Source: Sceloporus undulatus (lineage: Eukaryota > Chordata > Lepidosauria > Squamata > Phrynosomatidae). From it: a DNA stretch of 64,000 nucleotides. Positions 24,673 through 35,290 of this stretch are shown here, piece by piece (within the stretch, counting starts at the first letter, position 1; the number at the start of each line of letters is the position of its first letter). The notes under the pieces were generated by a model. It was given only the letters and a program-made list of their open reading frames with translations, was not told where the DNA came from and did no database searches. The DNA lies in contig NC_056524.1 of NCBI RefSeq assembly GCF_019175285.1, positions 7,854,715 to 7,918,714 of the forward strand, given 5' to 3'. Position numbers and translations under genes: made by a program.

Positions 24673-25543
24673 TTTATTTTTATACCGCTCTTCCAGAAGA
24701 TGAAAGCAATGTACACAAAATTTAAAACCAGTTATAAACACATCATGAAATAGATAAAACCAATAACACAATATGCAATATACAAATCTAAAACAATCAT
24801 TCGAAAGGGTGAGGCAGAAGGTTGATGGAATCAAAATACACAACTTCATTTTCCAGAGGGGAAGGCTTGATAGAAGAGGAAAGTTTTTAGCCTCTTTTTG
24901 AATGTTTCTAGGGGGGTGAACAGGCCAAGTTCCTCAGGAAGACTGTTCCAGATTTGTGGGGCCACTACTGAGAAGGCCATCTGGGATGTAGTAACATATT
25001 TAGAAGGTGGGATTTCCAGCAAGTTCTTCCCAGTTGTTCTGAGTGTGTGAGGCGGATTATATGGGGAGATGCGGTCCCTCAAGTAACTCAGGCCCAAGCC
25101 ATGTAGGGCTTTATAGGTAATAACCAACACCTTGTATTGTGCTCGGAAGCGAATAGGCAGCCAGTGCAGATTTTTCAGAATAGGTGTTATATGGTCAAAC
25201 CTGGACGCCAATCTGGTCGCCATATTTTGTACTAACTGAAGCTTCCGGGCTTGGTACAAGGGTTGCCCCATGTAGAGCACATTACAGAAATCTAAGCGAG
25301 AGGTTACCAGAGCATGTACCACAGTTTCAAGGTCCCTTTGGCCCAGGTAGGGTCGCAGTTGGCGTATCAATCAAAGTTGATAGCAAGCACTTCTGACCGT
25401 CACATCTAATTGAGATGTCAAATACAGGGACAAATCCAGAAGTACTCCTAGACTGCGAACTTCATCCGTCAGGGGAAGTGTGACCCCATTCAGGACAGGT
25501 GGATAAACTTCCTTCCCCGGGCCTGGGGAATCTATCACCAGTA
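24616..25543 (-). mobile_element. L2/CR1-group LINE, 3' part (split by Tigger insertion)
   Basis: An (AAT)n tail at 24616-24671 marks the 3' end. On the minus strand, 24846-25370 encodes a 174-residue reverse-transcriptase C-terminus (IRQLRPYLGQRDLETVVHAL, then TSRLDFCNVLYMG, then LHWLPIRFRAQYKVLVITYK) ending in a stop. The upstream stretch to 25543 reads VTLPLTDEVRSLGVLLDLSL in another frame. The reading continues beyond the 1.2-kb Tigger-like insert at 26768-27435. Confidence 0.85.
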
Positions 25544-26766
25544 CAGTCGGCCCTCCCCATACGCGCATTTGCCATACGCGGATTTGAGCATCCGCGGATG
25601 GCAAATGGGGAACCAATGAGCGCACGTGCAGCGCGCCGCATTGGGGACAATTTCCTTCTCCGTCCTCCCCTCGCCTTCCTCCCTTCCCCCTCCCTTCCCT
25701 TCCCTTAATTACCTTAATTCGCTCGGAAGGCGGCTTGGCCTCCGCCGCCACTTGCGTGCAGGGAAGCCGGGTGGCGGCGGAGGCAAGAGCTTCGGGCCTC
25801 CCTGAGCCGCCGTGGCAAGGGGGCGCGATGGCGGGCTGGGGAGGGGCCTCTTGGCCCCCAACAGCACCGCCAACCGGCCTTTGCCACAGGCGGCGGGAGG
25901 AGGAGGGGGCCGCGCCGGAGGCCTTTTAAGGACTCCCGCGCGTGGCATCGGCCTTCCTCCAGGCCTCCGCGGAAGGGGCGGGTGTCAGTGCTGGGGACCA
26001 TCTTTGGACTCCAGCACTGACACCTGACACGTCCGGGCAACTGAGGAGGCAGTGTCGGTGCTGGAGAGGCTTCAAAGGCCTCCGGCGTGCTTGGCCGCCC
26101 GCCTCCTCTTTCCCCTTCCGCACCCAAAAAAAGGCGCGGAGGTGGAGAAGAGGAAGCGCGGAAGGGCAGCAGCGCCGGAGGCCTTAAGACTCCGTGCCAG
26201 CAATCCGCTTCGCGCCATGGAAGGCCAGATACCGGTGCTGGGGGGGCCAAGAGGACCAGCAACGACACCCAGCCCGCTTCCGTGGAGGCTGGAGAGGGCC
26301 GGGTGTCGTGGCGGGAGGCTCGAGGCCTCGGCGCTGCTCCCTCAGCGTCTCCATTTTCTTCCCACCCGCGCGACTTTTTTGGTTTTTTTTGGCGGGGGAG
26401 GTGAGGAAGAGAAGGCGCGGAGGCAGCAGCAGCAGAGGGCTGGCGAACGCTCAACATGCAACCAAAAAAAGACCACGGCCTCCTCCAGCCTCGGCGAGTC
26501 GCGGAACCAGGAAGGAGCAAGGTATCGTGCTGGGGGCCTCATTGCTCCCAACAACACACCCCGCCCCTTCTGCGCAGCGGCGAGCGGCCTGGAGGAGGCA
26601 GGAAGTAAGGGGAAGGGAAGGGGAGGGAAGGAGGAGAAGGGAGGGAGGAGGGAGGGGTGGGGAAGGGACGAAATATGCTTTGAGCAACGCGGATTTTGTT
26701 ATAAAAGTAAAATAGCGAGGGGGGGGGTCCGGGAACTGATACCCCACGGTATAAAGAGGATCACTG
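25544..26766. mobile_element. GC-rich Tigger-like element, 1.2 kb, inside a LINE
   Basis: It begins CAGTCGGCCCTCCCCATACG and ends ATAAAGAGGATCACTG with TA on both sides (25542-25543, 26767-26768). The LINE reverse transcriptase reads continuously on either side, so the insert is precise. The interior is CpG-dense with GGAGGC/CCTCCG motifs. The large overlapping ORFs on both strands look like composition artefacts; I see no DDE transposase motif. Confidence 0.75.
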
Positions 26767-26768
26767 TA

Positions 26769-27435
26769 CTTTTCTGTTTTTCTTGATTCAAAACGGGTTT
26801 TTTTTCCGCTCATCCAGCCCATTACCGGCAGATACCGAGCAGTGAAGGCATGCAGAGGAGAGACCCGCAATCCTTATCACTGCAGTCAGTTGGAGACCAG
26901 AGGAGCAATATTTGGGTGTCATCGGCGTACTGAGATAGACACCATGCCCCGGTTATCCGGATGATCTCTCCGCGGTTTTCAGGAAATGTGAAAAACAAAG
27001 GTGGGGAAAAAAAGCTCCCGAGGACAACCAGAAGTGGTCAGTTCCATCTTAGGGAGCAATGTTCCCCCACGGCATTCAATCTGGAATCTGCCGAAGAGGT
27101 AGGACCGGAACCACTGGAGGCGGAGTGCCACCTAAGGCCCAACTCCCTCAGTAGGGGCGTTTCAGAAGGAACTGTTGGTCAATGGTATCGAGAAAGCTGC
27201 TGAGATTTCCAAGAGCACCAAACAAGGTCACACTCCCCCTTTGGATGCCCAGACAGAGATCATCGACTAAAGCGACCATGGCAGTCTCAACTCCATAACT
27301 CGCTCTGAAGCCAGTTTGAAATGGGTCCAGATAATCAGTTTCATCCAAGACAGCTTGGAGTTGGAAGGCAACCGCTCTCTCGATCACCTTACCTAAAAAT
27401 GGCAATAGTGAAACCGGCCTATAGTTGTTTCTTAT
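26769..27435 (-). mobile_element. L2/CR1-group LINE, RT core (other half)
   Basis: On the minus strand it encodes FLGKVIERAVAFQLQAVLDE, DPFQTGFRASYGVETAMVAL and, at 26918-26929, the YADD catalytic box followed by TQILLLWSPTD. These are reverse-transcriptase palm motifs in the expected order. Frames change along the copy, so it is inactive. Confidence 0.85.
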
Positions 27436-27459
27436 AATAAAGTAAGGATTGTCCCTGCC

Positions 27460-28040
27460 ATCATACTTCCAATTTCTCTGTATGGTTGTGAAAGGAGGAC
27501 AGTGAAGAAAGCTAAAAAGAAGAAAATAAACTCATTTAAAATGTAGTGTTGCAGAAATGTTCTATAGATTCCATGGACTAATAAAAAGACAAAATGAATG
27601 GGTCCTAGAGCAAATCAATCCTAAACTCTCCTTAGAAGCCAAGACAACTAAACTGAGATTACTTCAGATATACCATGAGAAGCCATGACTCACTAGAAAA
27701 GACAACAATGTAAGGACTATGGAGAACAGGGTTTGAATCCCTGCTCAGCCATGGAAACCCTCTGGGTGCAGAGAAGGCAACAGCAAAGAAGGGGAAAAAA
27801 AAGAACAAATGTTGCCAACAGAACCTCATGACAGTTTCACTTTAGCGTCATCTTTAGTCAGAAATGACTTGATGACACAAAACAAGGTAGAAAGCAGTAG
27901 AAAAAGGAGAAAACTGCATTAGAGATGGATGGAGTCAATTGAAGATCTGTAGGATATAAGTAGGGCTGATGATGATAGGGTGGCTTGGAGGTCTCTCATT
28001 CATATGGTCACCAGAAGTCAAGTTGACAGCAGTTATCAAC
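27460..28040 (+). mobile_element. RTE-BovB LINE 3' fragment with SINE insert
   Basis: Plus-strand text matches RTE-BovB C-terminal coding sequence (ATACTTCCAATTTCTCTGTA onwards, then GAATGGGTCCTAGAGCAAAT) and ends in GTCACCAGAAGTCAAGTTGA. A degraded tRNA-derived SINE interrupts it at about 27719-27885. Many stops; dead copy. Confidence 0.6.
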
Positions 28041-29934
28041 AACAAACATAGAGGAGTCCTTGGTGTGCTGAGGGAAAGTATTTATGCTTATTTGGACAGA
28101 GACAGTGAGTAGCCCAAGAATTTGTTGTTGCCAGTTTTGAAAAATGACTCAAAGCAATATGAAATAATTACAATATGTTTACCTCAAAAAAATGTAAATG
28201 CAGGCAGAAAGGGAAGAGACAACTGGTTGACTGACAAAAGAAAAGTTCATGTAAATAACAAAGATGATACAACAGTTCATATAGAATTGCCCTTTGAAAT
28301 AAAAACATCATCAAGTAGTCAGAAATCTAGAGAATAGATAGAATGGAAATTACAGATACACAGCCCAACAGTTAATCCCACTTTGTCTACCCTTGTTTAG
28401 CACCTATGTTGAAATCACATCTAATCAAATTGAAATAAACTGATACATATACATTCCCCTAACTTTATGCAAAAAATTAGCTTACAAATTGTGAACCGCT
28501 TAGGGAGTGCTTAAGTGCACTGATAAGCGGTAGAGAAATGTACTGCTATTGCTAATGGAGAACCTAAAAGCAGTGAAATGCTATTTACAAAATTATTGGA
28601 AATTGCAGTTATATGCCAGACAACTTATTCAAGCAATTAAAGAACTATTTCAGGATTTGAATTATTTTGATTATCCGTTTTAAAAACCCTGTCATCAAAG
28701 AAACTGGCCACTGAGAAATTTCATTCTCATGGAATGTGCCAAGAAAATCCCAGCCAACAAAAGGAAGTTCCCATAATTTAGGGGGAGAAACAGACTGTTA
28801 ATTTTTGGTGCAGGAGATGTTGTGGGGAAATGTGCCCATCTTTAATAAATCCAATGATCAAGGCTGTTGTTTTTAAAAAGAAAACAGGTTTTTACTCAAA
28901 AGAAATAGTAGTGATCAGCTCAAGAAGAACGTTTAAAGACAGTATTTCCTTGATTCTTCAGAACGTCTCCCAAAATAAAAAAGTAATGTACCTTCTTAAC
29001 TTATTTTAAACTCCTCCAACAACTTCACTTTAAAGAAGAAAAGTTTCTTCAAGTTTGGCTGAAGTACCAATCTAAAGGGGGGCTTAACAGCAGATTCTGA
29101 GATCTGCTGAGATCTACAGACAACACTGACATGGGATTCCCCAAAATCAGGAGGCTTACATGGGGCTGGGCATTGCAGTATCTCAAAACAGTCAAAGCTA
29201 TTCTAAGTGGTGGCCTATGGACCAGGACATGAGCTACTGAATGCCACTCCGTGGAGACTTTCCAGGAAAAAAAGATAAGTTGTAGTCAATGGGCACAAAA
29301 ATGTCATGCTGGGGAAAACAACCTTGCCAGTGTCCATATTGGATAGTTTTAGAAGCACTGCCTTGAAGGATGTCATCTCTGTTCATCAACTGTGATTCCA
29401 TATATGCAAGTACAGCAACAGATAATGCTCCTCTCTTGGCTACCTCAAAATGAATCATTCATATGCATTAGGAAATTAGTTAAGTGGAAGAGCTATAATC
29501 CCCCCCCCCCCCACATACACACACACAACATTCATGGAACTACATAAATCCAAAAGTGGTATACAAACCAAAGAGAAAGCAAGTCCTTACATGGTCTGCT
29601 TTATTTTACTCAGATTTCTTTGCTCTATGTGATTAAAATTTACTCTGAATCTCTTAACAGTTAGGGTACAAATAACTCATTTTGTGGACCACTGAAGACC
29701 CTCACTTAAGCAGCACCTAATTGGCTCAAACCAGGAGCACCTAGTCCAGCTTTCTTTGCAAGATCCCCAGCATCCCAAAGGTACTAGTGGTCCAACCAGA
29801 AACTGGACAGTAGTACCCTTCCGCCCCCAAGCATTCTTCAACAGCCCTTCTTTAATTCTATAGTGAAGGGATACAAACCAAAGAATATACCAAGGGGAAG
29901 GGTGCTATTTCTAAAATCTGCAAATTGTAGTGGA

Positions 29935-29959
29935 GGGGGGGGGGGGGGGGGGGGGGGGG
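29935..29959 (+). repeat. Run of 25 guanines
   Basis: An unbroken G tract lies 7 bp left of the SPIN target-site duplication. Such a run can form G-quadruplexes; its exact length in the assembly may be unreliable. Confidence 0.8.
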
Positions 29960-29973
29960 AGAAGGATCTAAGG

Positions 29974-30140
29974 CAGTGGTTTCCAACCTGTGGGTCAGGA
30001 CCCCTTTCACAGGGGTCGCCTAATACCATCAGAAAACACATATTTGCATGTAGCTATGAAAATAATTTTATGGTTGGGGGTTACACAACATGAGGAACTG
30101 TATTAAAGGGTCGCAGCATTAGGAAGGTTGAGAACCACTG
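29974..30140 (+). mobile_element. SPIN (Space Invader) non-autonomous hAT element
   Basis: The left end reads CAGTGGTTTCCAACCTGTGG and GGGTCGCCTAATACCATCAG. The right half reads TTTATGGTTGGGGGTTACAC, AACATGAGGAACTGTATTAA, AGGGTCGCAGCATTAGGAAG and GTTGAGAACCACTG. This closely follows the published SPIN_NA consensus as I recall it. The flanking 8-bp copies are ATCTAAGG (29966-29973) and TTCTAAGG (30141-30148). At 167 bp it has an internal deletion. SPIN is known for horizontal transfer among tetrapods. Confidence 0.85.
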
Positions 30141-30499
30141 TTCTAAGGCCTCCTCACCTTTTCTACGAAACAGATAAAAAACAGGGAAAAAATGAAAAGC
30201 ATACCTTCATTGGGAGGAAAAATAGACACCATTCAAGAACCACTGTAGAGACTCAAATAAGAAAGTGTGCAACCAGTGTATATATTCAGGCTCGAACATG
30301 TAAGAAAGGCATTGGAGGGAGGCTGGAATCAATAGGAAGAAACCATTCAACACAAAGCAACTGAGAGAGGAATAACCCAACAGAAGAAGGTGGGAAAGAC
30401 ACCCAAAACGTGCTTCGCAGAAGACTGGGTATGTGAGATGAGACACAGCTCTAGAAAGTGACGCCCTTTCACATTGTATAATTAAAATGCTATGATTCT

Positions 30500-30815
30500 A
30501 CTTTAACTGTCATGGCAACATCCTGTGAAATCCTAGGATCTGAAGTCTGATGAGGCCCCAGAGCTCTCTGGATCCCAATTCTAAATATCTTTCCCTTAAG
30601 AGAACGTTTGGCCTAAAAATCCTAGACATCAGAACCTGTCTGAGGAAGGATCTGGCAAAACCACCTCTGAGTATTCCTTGCCTAAGAAAACCCATCAAAT
30701 TCATGGGGTCTCCATAATTCAACAGACAACTTGAAGGCAGGCACACACAGAAAGTGAAAGTCCCAGGATTCCACAGGATGTTGCCATGGCAGTTAAAGTG
30801 GAATCAGAGCACTAT
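30500..30815. mobile_element. GGCTGCATC-family MITE with SINE tail inserted
   Basis: The outer parts (TTTAACTGTCATGGCAACAT and GTTGCCATGGCAGTTAAAGT) are inverted and belong to the palindromic MITE family. Between them, about 30660-30750 is a SINE tail (CCTTGCCTAAGAAAACCCAT to CAACTTGAAGGCAGGCACAC). Confidence 0.55.
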
Positions 30816-31263
30816 AACTGAGTAATATAAAAGGACTACTGGTAACACTCAAGAATCTTTCTCAGCTTCCCTTAACAGTTTCCATGCTGGCCACATCTTC
30901 CATTTATTTCATTAATTATTGCCACACTTTCTTCCTGATATGGGATCCAAAATGGCTTACAACTAGGTTAAAACAAGAACATGAAGATACAAAAAATAAA
31001 ACAAATAAACTAACATATTAAATCATCATATTAAAACTACCATATTAAAAGTATCTAAGAACGGAAGGAAGACTTATCAAGGAGCAATTAACACAAAAGA
31101 ATACTTTATTGTTAAAGGAAATTTTATTGTACTTTTTAAATTATACATGAAAATAAAGATTATATTAAAAAATAATAAAACATCAAGGAGCTTAAAAGTT
31201 ATAAAAATATTTAAAAACATATCAATAAAATACAACATGCACACACACATTAAAAGACTCACT

Positions 31264-31614
31264 GACCCGGGACAGACCACCCCAAAAAGGCGGCCTGCTG
31301 GCAGCCTATTTTCCTCCGAAGGGAAGCCGCAGCCGCCAAACCACACGGCTCCCCTACGGAAGAAAAAGAACCTTTTTGAGCTGCAGGGGCGGCGTAACAA
31401 GTGCACCACTGATGCACCCGTTATGTAAGCGCCACGCAGCAACGTGCAGATGGCATGTGGCACTTACATAACAATGGCAGTGTGCATGTACACAGGGCAC
31501 CACCATTGTGACACCGTCCGTATGTAGTAGGGTTAGGGACTGTGCGGTTGCCGCACGGTCCCTAACCTTAAAATCGGCGCCGGTACGCCGCATGTTGGTG
31601 ATCTGTACTGTGCC
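31264..31614. mobile_element. GC-rich candidate MITE with internal hairpin
   Basis: The left side GGGACAGACCACCCC and the right side GGTGATCTGTACTGTGCC are imperfect inverted matches. The GC-rich block sits sharply in AT-rich flanks. It includes a 16-bp stem with one mismatch and a 3-nt loop at 31532-31566 (GTTAGGGAC arm). Class unknown. Confidence 0.45.
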
Positions 31615-31772
31615 TTAGTCTCCTGTCTAAATACTAAAGTCTCTGCCTGACAAAGGAAGGAGAGCAGAACAGCTTGGCTCGGGTGAGGCATGATGGGAAT
31701 GGTAGTTCATCAGAACCTGGAGGGCTGTAGGTTCCCCACCCCTGCCACAGAAGGAAGTTCCACAACCTAGGA

Positions 31773-32033
31773 CAGTGGTGGCTAATCTATGGCATGGGTG
31801 CCCTCCCTGGCACGCGAAGCCCTTTCTGAGAGCACGCAGAGAGACAGGAGGGCGGGGAAGAGGAGGAACAAGTGTGCGCCCGTTCCTCCTCTTCCCCCAC
31901 CCTCAGGTCTTCAGTTGTCTCTGAGGAAGTCCTGCCCCGGAAAGCAGAGGTCCCACCCCCGGGTGCCCCCCCCCCCCCCGCAGGAATGCCTTTGAGTTTG
32001 GGCACTCAGACGCTAAAAGGTTTGCCATCCCTG
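31773..32033. mobile_element. hAT-like MITE, 261 bp
   Basis: It starts CAGTGGTGGCTAATCTATGG and ends TTTGCCATCCCTG, inverted ends of a known hAT pattern. The flanks ACCTAGGA and GGCTAGGA match at 6 of 8 bases. The interior is a GC-rich filler. Confidence 0.65.
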
Positions 32034-32390
32034 GGCTAGGAGCTGCCACCAAGGCAGCCCTCACCAGATGAGCCTGTGACAATGATGGGACAAACACCTG
32101 GGGATCTTAAGACTCGGGGAGACTCATATGGGAAGATACAGTTTACAAAGGAATCTTGTAGCACCTTTGAGATTAACTGAGTAAAAGATGTTGTAGCATA
32201 AACTTTCCTAGACTTGGTCTATGCCCTCATATGCAGTCTGAGATAGAGAGATGCAGTCTTTCAGAGATGTTTTATAGACCGCGGGGCATGGGAGAAAGGG
32301 CCACTCACCAGATTATACAGCGTCAGGGTAGGGTGAAATCTGCAAAGTTCCCAACAAAATTTAGATAAAGGGGTTTAGGATTCTTTAGGG

Positions 32391-32803
32391 CAGGGGCAGG
32401 CAACCTGCGGCCCGGCAAGGCCTTGGGACCGGCCCCAGCCTGGTCCTGCCGCCGATTGCCGCTGGAGCCTTTGGCCTCTCGCGTGAGGGCATGGGGCCTT
32501 TGGCCTATCAGGAGGAGGTAGGCAAAGGGGGGCAAGCGTCGGGCAGGGGGGCAATTGTCTATAGAAGCCTCTGAAATATGCATTTATATTAACATTTTTT
32601 TAAAAATCAGCAATTTTTTTGCCTGTCCTCGATTTTTTAAAAAAGTGTCCTCCATTGGAAAATTTTGGCCTACATTTGTCCCGGTTTATTTATTTAATTG
32701 TTATTTTAAAAAATTCTTTCATTATTTATTTTTTGGCTTCGGCCCCCCAGTTGTCTGAGGGTAAGAAACCCAGCCCCTGGCTCAAAAAGATTGCCTACCC
32801 CTG
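32391..32803. mobile_element. hAT-like element, 413 bp, with embedded piece of another family
   Basis: It starts CAGGGGCAGGCAACCTGCGG and ends GATTGCCTACCCCTG. The duplication is CTTTAGGG (32383-32390) and CCTTAGGG (32804-32811). Within it, about 32565-32695 is similar to 10755-10880 of the 1.4-kb hAT-like element, sharing ATGCATTTATATTAACAT and CCTACATTTGTSCCGGTTT. Confidence 0.75.
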
Positions 32804-33176
32804 CCTTAGGGAAATCAGCCCTTCTTTCCAAGTGGAAACAACAGCCCAACTAGAGGCAAGTGATTGAGATGCACGCCTCTTTCGCTCCTTTGCCATCTGA
32901 ATTTAGCCGCAATCTTCTGGGGCAGAGACCTTTCTGCCTTTTTGTAAGGGAAGGGAGGGCAGGGAAGCTCTCATTGATCTGAAGAGCACCACAGACAACC
33001 CAAGTGCTCTCCAAACCAACAACAAATCCCCTCTCTTTTTCTCTATACACACACACAGAGGTGAGCAACAAGGCCTACACCTTCCTGATCTGGGTGGGTG
33101 GGGAGGTATGGGGAGGAGGAGGAGGCAAAGGCAGGGGGACAAAGCAAAGGAGGAGGTGGGGCCATCACAAAAACTG

Positions 33177-34756
33177 GATGAGGAAGAAAAGTAACAGGTG
33201 ATGCCTCTCCCACTTCCCTCTTTGCTCTTTATTTGGGGGAGGAGGAAGAGAAGGGCCCCCCATGTCTGCTATTTATTATTATTATTATTACTGTAATAAT
33301 AATCTGGAGGATGAAAAGAAGAGAAAGAGGCAGGGCCCCACGAAAACTGGACGGGGAAGAAAAGTAACCTGTCTCCTCACCTTCACAAAGAAATGTGCTC
33401 TCTTTTTGAAGGAGAAAGAGAGGAGCCCCTGCATTGAACATGCTGCCTCTGCTGCTACTGCTATTGCTGTTGTCTCTCTGTGGGGGGGGGGGAGTTAGGG
33501 AGGGGACGAATCCCCCCAAAAACAGGAGGAGGAAGAAGAAAAAATCAAATGAAAGCTTTATTTTTACCTGGCCTCTCTGTCCAAAAGACACTTCTGTACC
33601 TCAGTGTTTTAGCTGAACCTTTTAAACTGTTGCAAGCCTTCTGAAATCCCATTGGGGAGAAAGGTGGGATATATGTTCAACCAACAGATATATATGAATA
33701 AAATGTAAAGAGTTACACATCCACCTCCTTTCCTCTTGATAAAGAAATCAGCTCTTTTTCTGATGAGGAAAAGAGGGGACCCCCCCCCAAATGTGTGTGC
33801 TGATATCCCCGCCATCATCACTATCACCATCACCATTATTTGTGGGGTGGAAAGGAAAAAAGGAAGGTGGGTCCCCCACAAAACCTGTAAGAGGAAGAAA
33901 AGTAACCAGTCTCCCCTCCCTCCTCACTCCCCTTTCACAAAGAAGCCTACTCTCTTTTCAGATGAGGAAGAGAGGGAGCCCCTCCATGCAGTGTGCAGCT
34001 GTTATTGTTGTTGTTGCTCTCCTTAATGCGGAGGGGAGGAGGAAAGGAAAGCCCCCCCCCATGAAAACTGGATGAGGAAGAAAAGTAAACACCTTCCCTC
34101 CTCCTCCTCTTCATCAAGAAATCGCTCTTTTTTCAAAGCAGGAGGAGGAAAAGAGGGGAGCCCCCCCATTGAGCATGTGGCTGTTGTTGTTGTTGTTGTT
34201 CATCTTGAAGGCAAAGAAAGAGGTAAGAGATGATGATGATGATCATCATCATCATCATCAGTCAGGGGAAGAAGAACAGAAAGAGGTGGAGGTCCCACAA
34301 AGACTGGATGAAGAAGAAAAGTAACTCATCCCACTCCCCCCATTCCCCTCGTCATAAGGAAACTTGCTCTTTATTTCGGGGGGGGGGGAAGAGGGAGATT
34401 CTCCACGGCATGTGCTGCTATTATTGTTATTAATTTATATCTGTATAAAGATAAAGATATATGAACATCTTTTTATTTGTGGCAAGAAGGGGAAGGAGAT
34501 TCCTTGCTGGGTTTGCTGCTGTTATCAATGACTGTTGCTCTCGTTGCTGTTTTGTTCTTGTTAATAATTATTGCTGTTATTGCTATTAACCTATTTATTT
34601 ATTTGAAGAGGAGAAGAAAATCTAGGAGGAATGAAAAGTCCCAGCCCCAGGAAAAGCAGAGGAGGAAGAAGAGAAACACATGCCCCCATTCCCCTCTTCA
34701 TAAAGAAATCCCCTTTTTATTGGGGAGCGGAAGAGAGAGCCCCCCATTGAGCATGC

Positions 34757-34789
<33 letters not shown>

Positions 34790-35051
34790 GGGAGGAAAAC
34801 TAGATGAGGAAGAAAAAGACCACATCTCCCCCATTCCCCTCTTCATAAAGAAATCCCCTTTTTATTTGGAAAAGGAAGAGATGAGAGCCCCCCCAAACAG
34901 CATGTCCCACCATCAACATAATCTTGAGGTGAAGAAAAGACCCCCCCAGGAGAACTAGATGAGGAAGAAAAGCAACACATCCCCCCAAACTCCCCTCTCC
35001 CTAACAAATCCCCTTTTTATTTGGGGGAGGAGGAAGAGAGGAGAGCCCCTT

Positions 35052-35060
<9 letters not shown>
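33177..35060. repeat. Composite satellite of ~9 diverged units, each with its own microsatellite
   Basis: A recurring unit has, in order, a GATGAGGAAGAAAAGTAAC junction, a pyrimidine-rich stretch with CATTCCCCTCTTCATAAAGA, a CTCTTTTTATTTGGGG block, a GGAAGAGAGGAGAGCCCCCC block, ATTGAGCATG, a short triplet array, and a purine-rich GAAGAAAGAGG tail. Junctions lie near 33180, 33352, 33530, 33890, 34072, 34307, 34660, 34802 and 34962. The triplet differs between units (ATT, CTG/CTA, ATC, GTT, ATG/ATC, TCA). Most units are 145-240 bp; one is ~350. An unrelated LINE-like tail sits at 33547-33715. Confidence 0.75.
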
Positions 35061-35086
<26 letters not shown>

Positions 35087-35110
35087 ATAGATAGATAGAT
35101 AGATAGATAG
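35053..35110. repeat. (AG)n and (GATA)n microsatellites
   Basis: An AG run (about 35055-35082) is followed by a GATA run (about 35086-35110), at the edge between the composite satellite and the GC-rich first-exon region of RSF1. Confidence 0.9.
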
Positions 35111-35290
35111 CTATGCATATGATGAGGAAGGGGCCTCCAACTGGGGTCCGAGCGGGGCCTGGCCTCCCTCCCTCCCAGGCGAAGGGGGAGGGACCGTCGG
35201 GCCAGGAAGGCCTCTCCAGCGGGGCTCCTTCGAGGCCAGGGCCCGGGCCTCTCGGCTGAGGAGGAAGGAAGAGGCCCAGGCGAGGCTTAC

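Larger units (their letters stand above)
3225..35290 (-). other. RSF1: RSF1 intron 1, ~32 kb, repeat-rich
   Basis: The intron is bounded by the exon 1 donor (GTAAG read from 35290) and the exon 2 acceptor (3225). I found no other coding exon on either strand. Recognisable repeats are listed separately. Stretches without a named element include 5070-6690, 8350-9090, 11130-11470, 12105-12500, 14000-14900, 16300-16970, 19490-20520, 21100-22000, 22600-23720 and 28560-29930. In these I saw only anonymous AT-rich DNA, old repeat debris and short simple repeats. Low-complexity GGAGTAAGG-type DNA lies at 6630-6720. Confidence 0.85.

Noticed and set aside
25714-26786. ORFs of 268 and 244 residues in opposite directions
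   Set aside because: Both fall within the CpG-dense Tigger-like insert; the translations are low-complexity and overlap in all frames.
33434-34803. Leucine-rich or arginine/lysine-rich small ORFs in the composite satellite
   Set aside because: They are translations of triplet arrays and purine tracts and change frame from unit to unit.
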